Shown here: positions 61,847-64,000 of the stretch, piece after piece
How positions within the stretch are numbered: position 1 is the stretch's first letter
How the letters are laid out: each line of letters opens with the position of its first letter
Assembly (NCBI GenBank): GCA_019322805.1
Contig: JAHWIC010000002.1
Span: forward strand, 70,118-134,117
From: Candidatus Woesearchaeota archaeon
GTDB lineage: Archaea > Nanobdellota > Nanobdellia > Woesearchaeales > JAHWIC01
DNA length: 64,000 nucleotides
Direction: 5' to 3'
Made by a program: the position numbers and the translations under genes
The notes under the pieces: model-generated
What the model was told of the DNA's origin: nothing
The model's database searches: none
Seen by the model: only the letters and a program-made list of their open reading frames with translations

Positions 61847-64000
61847 ATGGCTTTGTTTAAGAAAGAGATGTTTTCATATGATATTTTAAGGGAAGGAGAA
61901 GAGATAATTCTAAAGGTAGATTGCGAGGCCTATACGAAAGTCCCTTCATTAGCTGATGATCCTGTGGTCATGTCAAAGGTAATTGAATTTATTGCCGAAG
62001 TTGGGAATGTCACAAAGATTGTTCTTTCCCAGAAAAGGAATTATGAATATGAGTTCAGCCAGACAATCCTGTTGCAAGAGATTGCAATGGCATACAAGCA
62101 GATTATGAGAAACAAGGATATTTACAGCTATAATGCTCTTGTTTCTGATCCAAAATGCACTAAATGCCTTGCAGGATGGTATGCTGAATTAAGACACATA
62201 GTTTCTGACCTATTAAAATCTGACCCAATAGGTGCTTATGTTGAGCTGAGAAGGATTATGAGAAGGGAAAAGCTAAAGGCAGATAGGATTGGAGATGTAA
62301 GATGCAAGAAATGTGAAAATAATTTCATCAATATCCTAAATTATATGATTGACCTACTTGATAAAACAAGGTTAATCACATTAATAAAGGATGATATTGC
62401 AGGTTATAAATTAGGCGATAGAAGCCTCTATGCAAGGATATTTTCTCCTGTAATAAAACCAGATTTCCTTTTTACAAAGCTTATGGCTTCATACCCTCCA
62501 GAAGGAGAGGAGCTTGACAGCTACAGTGTTGAGGGAAGTGAAGTAACTATCTTTTCTGTTCCAGAAACAATATTGTACCTTTACCATGTAACGCCTCCAG
62601 AGTTCAGGCTTTCAGAAGACAGATATGAGATACTTGATGCTGCGAGAAAAATAATGGCTGAGCACAAGCCTAAGAGAAGTGAGTTTACTGATCCAGCAAG
62701 AATGAGAGAAGTCTTCTTTAATGTCGGCAGAGACTTAATTGAAGAGCTTATTGGCCATAAGAAAATAAGGATGTCAGAGAAGGATGTCGACCAGCTTACA
62801 AGCATACTTGTCAGATACACTGTTGGCTTTGGATTGATTGAGGTTTTGCTGCAGGATGAAAAGGTGCAAGATGTTTCAATAAACCCACCAATGGGCCAAA
62901 TTCCAATATTTATTGTGCAGCAGGACTTTGGTGATTGTAAAACAAATGTTATACCAACAACACCAGAAGCTGAATCCTGGGCATCAAAATTAAGGATGAT
63001 TTCAGGAAGGCCTCTTGATGAGGCTAATCCTATTTTGGATACAGAGATAACAATTCCAGGAGCCTCTGCTAGAGTTTCAACCCTAACCCAACCATTATCT
63101 CCAAACGGACTTGCATATTCTTTCAGGCGCCATAGAGATCGCCCATGGACTTTGCCTTTGTTTATTAAAAACAGAATGGTAAGTCCATTAGCATCAGGAC
63201 TTCTCAGCTTCCTAATAGACGGGACAAGAACGTTCTTTATCTGCGGAACTCGCGGCTCAGGTAAGACCTCTTTCTTGAGCTCCTGCATGATTGAATTGAT
63301 GCGAAGATCCCGTGTTATAACAATTGAAGATACACTAGAACTTCCGTTTGAATCTTTTAAAAAACTTGGTTATAATTTTGTGCAGATGAAGGTCGCAAGT
63401 GCCCTTGCAAAGGAATCAAGCGAATATACTGCTACTGAAGGAATAAGAAGTACCCTGAGGCTAGGGGATTCCTCTATTTTCGTTGGTGAAGTCAGGAGTA
63501 AGGAAGCAGTTGCATTATTTGAAGCTATGCGCGTAGGTGCTGGCTCTAATATGGTCGGTGGAACATTCCACGCAGATAGCCCCTATGGCGTATTTGACAG
63601 ATGCGTGAATGCAATAGGAATTCCTAGAACATCGTTTAAGGCGTTGGACTGCTGCATTATTGCAAATCCTATCCGAAGTGCTGATGGAATGCATATGTGG
63701 AGGCGTGTACTGCAGATTACAGAAGTGAGGAAAACGTGGAGTGAGGATCCTATGACTGAGGGCGGATTCGTTGACCTTATGAAGTATCAGTCAGGAACAG
63801 ACCAGCTGGAACCAACAAATGATTTGATCAATGGTGAGTCAGAGATAATAAAATCAATTGCAGGCAATATAAAGGAATGGGCAGGCAACTGGGATGCTGT
63901 CTGGGAGAACATAAACCTAAGGGCTGACTGTAAAACAGCTGTTGTAGATTTAGCTGATAAAGCAAAGAATCCTGAGCTGTTGGAAGCTGAATTTGTAATA
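61847..64000 (+). CDS. type II/IV secretion (TadA/PilT-like) ATPase, partial at the right edge
   Basis: An open frame from ATG 61847 to the end of the window (718 codons, no stop). The N-terminal 250 residues include two Cys pairs, CTKC (104-107) and CKKC (153-156), a likely zinc site. The motor core has Walker A GTRGSGKT (467-474), ITIEDTLELP, Walker B-like SSIFVGEVRSKEAV (about 540) and the His box GGTFHADSPYG. It belongs to the archaeal pilus/archaellum/Tad family of hexameric ATPases; with the nearby membrane and coiled-coil genes it suggests a pilus or secretion machine. The motor core continues past the window. Confidence 0.9.
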   Translation, partial: MALFKKEMFSYDILREGEEIILKVDCEAYTKVPSLADDPVVMSKVIEFIAEVGNVTKIVLSQKRNYEYEFSQTILLQEIAMAYKQIMRNKDIYSYNALVSDPKCTKCLAGWYAELRHIVSDLLKSDPIGAYVELRRIMRREKLKADRIGDVRCKKCENNFINILNYMIDLLDKTRLITLIKDDIAGYKLGDRSLYARIFSPVIKPDFLFTKLMASYPPEGEELDSYSVEGSEVTIFSVPETILYLYHVTPPEFRLSEDRYEILDAARKIMAEHKPKRSEFTDPARMREVFFNVGRDLIEELIGHKKIRMSEKDVDQLTSILVRYTVGFGLIEVLLQDEKVQDVSINPPMGQIPIFIVQQDFGDCKTNVIPTTPEAESWASKLRMISGRPLDEANPILDTEITIPGASARVSTLTQPLSPNGLAYSFRRHRDRPWTLPLFIKNRMVSPLASGLLSFLIDGTRTFFICGTRGSGKTSFLSSCMIELMRRSRVITIEDTLELPFESFKKLGYNFVQMKVASALAKESSEYTATEGIRSTLRLGDSSIFVGEVRSKEAVALFEAMRVGAGSNMVGGTFHADSPYGVFDRCVNAIGIPRTSFKALDCCIIANPIRSADGMHMWRRVLQITEVRKTWSEDPMTEGGFVDLMKYQSGTDQLEPTNDLINGESEIIKSIAGNIKEWAGNWDAVWENINLRADCKTAVVDLADKAKNPELLEAEFVI

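Noticed and set aside
62581..63288. 235-residue minus-strand ORF within the secretion ATPase gene
   Set aside because: The plus-strand frame here contains conserved ATPase motifs (GTRGSGKT and others); the minus-strand ORF is its antisense shadow.

Overview
The window is archaeal and AT-rich. It carries Cdc6/Orc1, a Cdc48-type double AAA ATPase, GatDE, deoxyhypusine synthase, archaeal pantoate kinase and phosphopantothenate synthetase, HerA and Mre11, and intron-containing tRNAs. Several uncharacterised families, the bacterial-style AspRS and Adk, and the VTT and small membrane proteins make a DPANN archaeon of the Woesearchaeota/Pacearchaeota kind my best guess; that is inference from gene content. 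Many genes have a TATA box about 25 nt before the start codon (leaderless transcripts). Internal operon genes use GAGGTGAT-type ribosome binding sites or 4-nt ATGA overlaps.

Layout. 1-5.1 kb: end of a surface protein, serS, small membrane proteins, cdc6, acylphosphatase and a SemiSWEET-like protein. 5.1-5.7 kb: an operator, promoter and structured leader before two tiny ORFs. 5.9-10.3 kb: Sua5, a phosphoesterase, then a minus-strand block with radical SAM and TatD proteins. 10.4-15.6 kb: one compact operon speD-dhs-panB-panD-coaBC-PoK-PPS, joining the polyamine/hypusine and coenzyme A pathways. 16-31 kb: cdc48, gatD, PEP carboxykinase, gatE, PPDK and a VTT/acetyltransferase operon. 31-34 kb: envelope operon with a NodB-like deacetylase. 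34.7-38.8 kb: a tRNA-Arg that seems to hold three introns, truD, adk, an odd tRNA-Thr with a duplicated 3' end, and a YchF GTPase with a duplicated 3' end. 38.8-40.3 kb: the OapABC/ArvABC vesiculation GTPase cluster. 40.3-47.3 kb: PIN/HTH pair, HerA, Mre11 and orphan genes. 47.3-51.5 kb: gatC-cyclophilin-orf-gatA-orf-gatB operon. 51.8-58.6 kb: macro domain, ITPase, a paralogous orphan pair, AspRS fused to a YbaK domain, and translin. 58.7-64 kb: a membrane/coiled-coil/secretion ATPase region resembling a type IV pilus locus.

The genes imply amidotransferase synthesis of both Gln-tRNA (GatDE) and Asn-tRNA (GatCAB), interconversion of pyruvate, PEP and oxaloacetate (PPDK, PEPCK), and CoA synthesis by a pathway mixing archaeal steps (PoK, PPS) with a bacterial-type pyruvoyl PanD.

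The most unusual non-coding signal is a dispersed family of about 120-140 bp intergenic repeats (full or nearly full copies near 1.9, 2.9, 4.3, 5.7, 34.5 and 51.7 kb; fragments at 19.2 and 41.6 kb). Each can fold into a closing stem with up to three hairpins, like a cloverleaf. Stem positions differ between copies in a compensatory way, one copy is inverted, and one is interrupted by two tandem 12-bp hairpins. I do not recognise this family.
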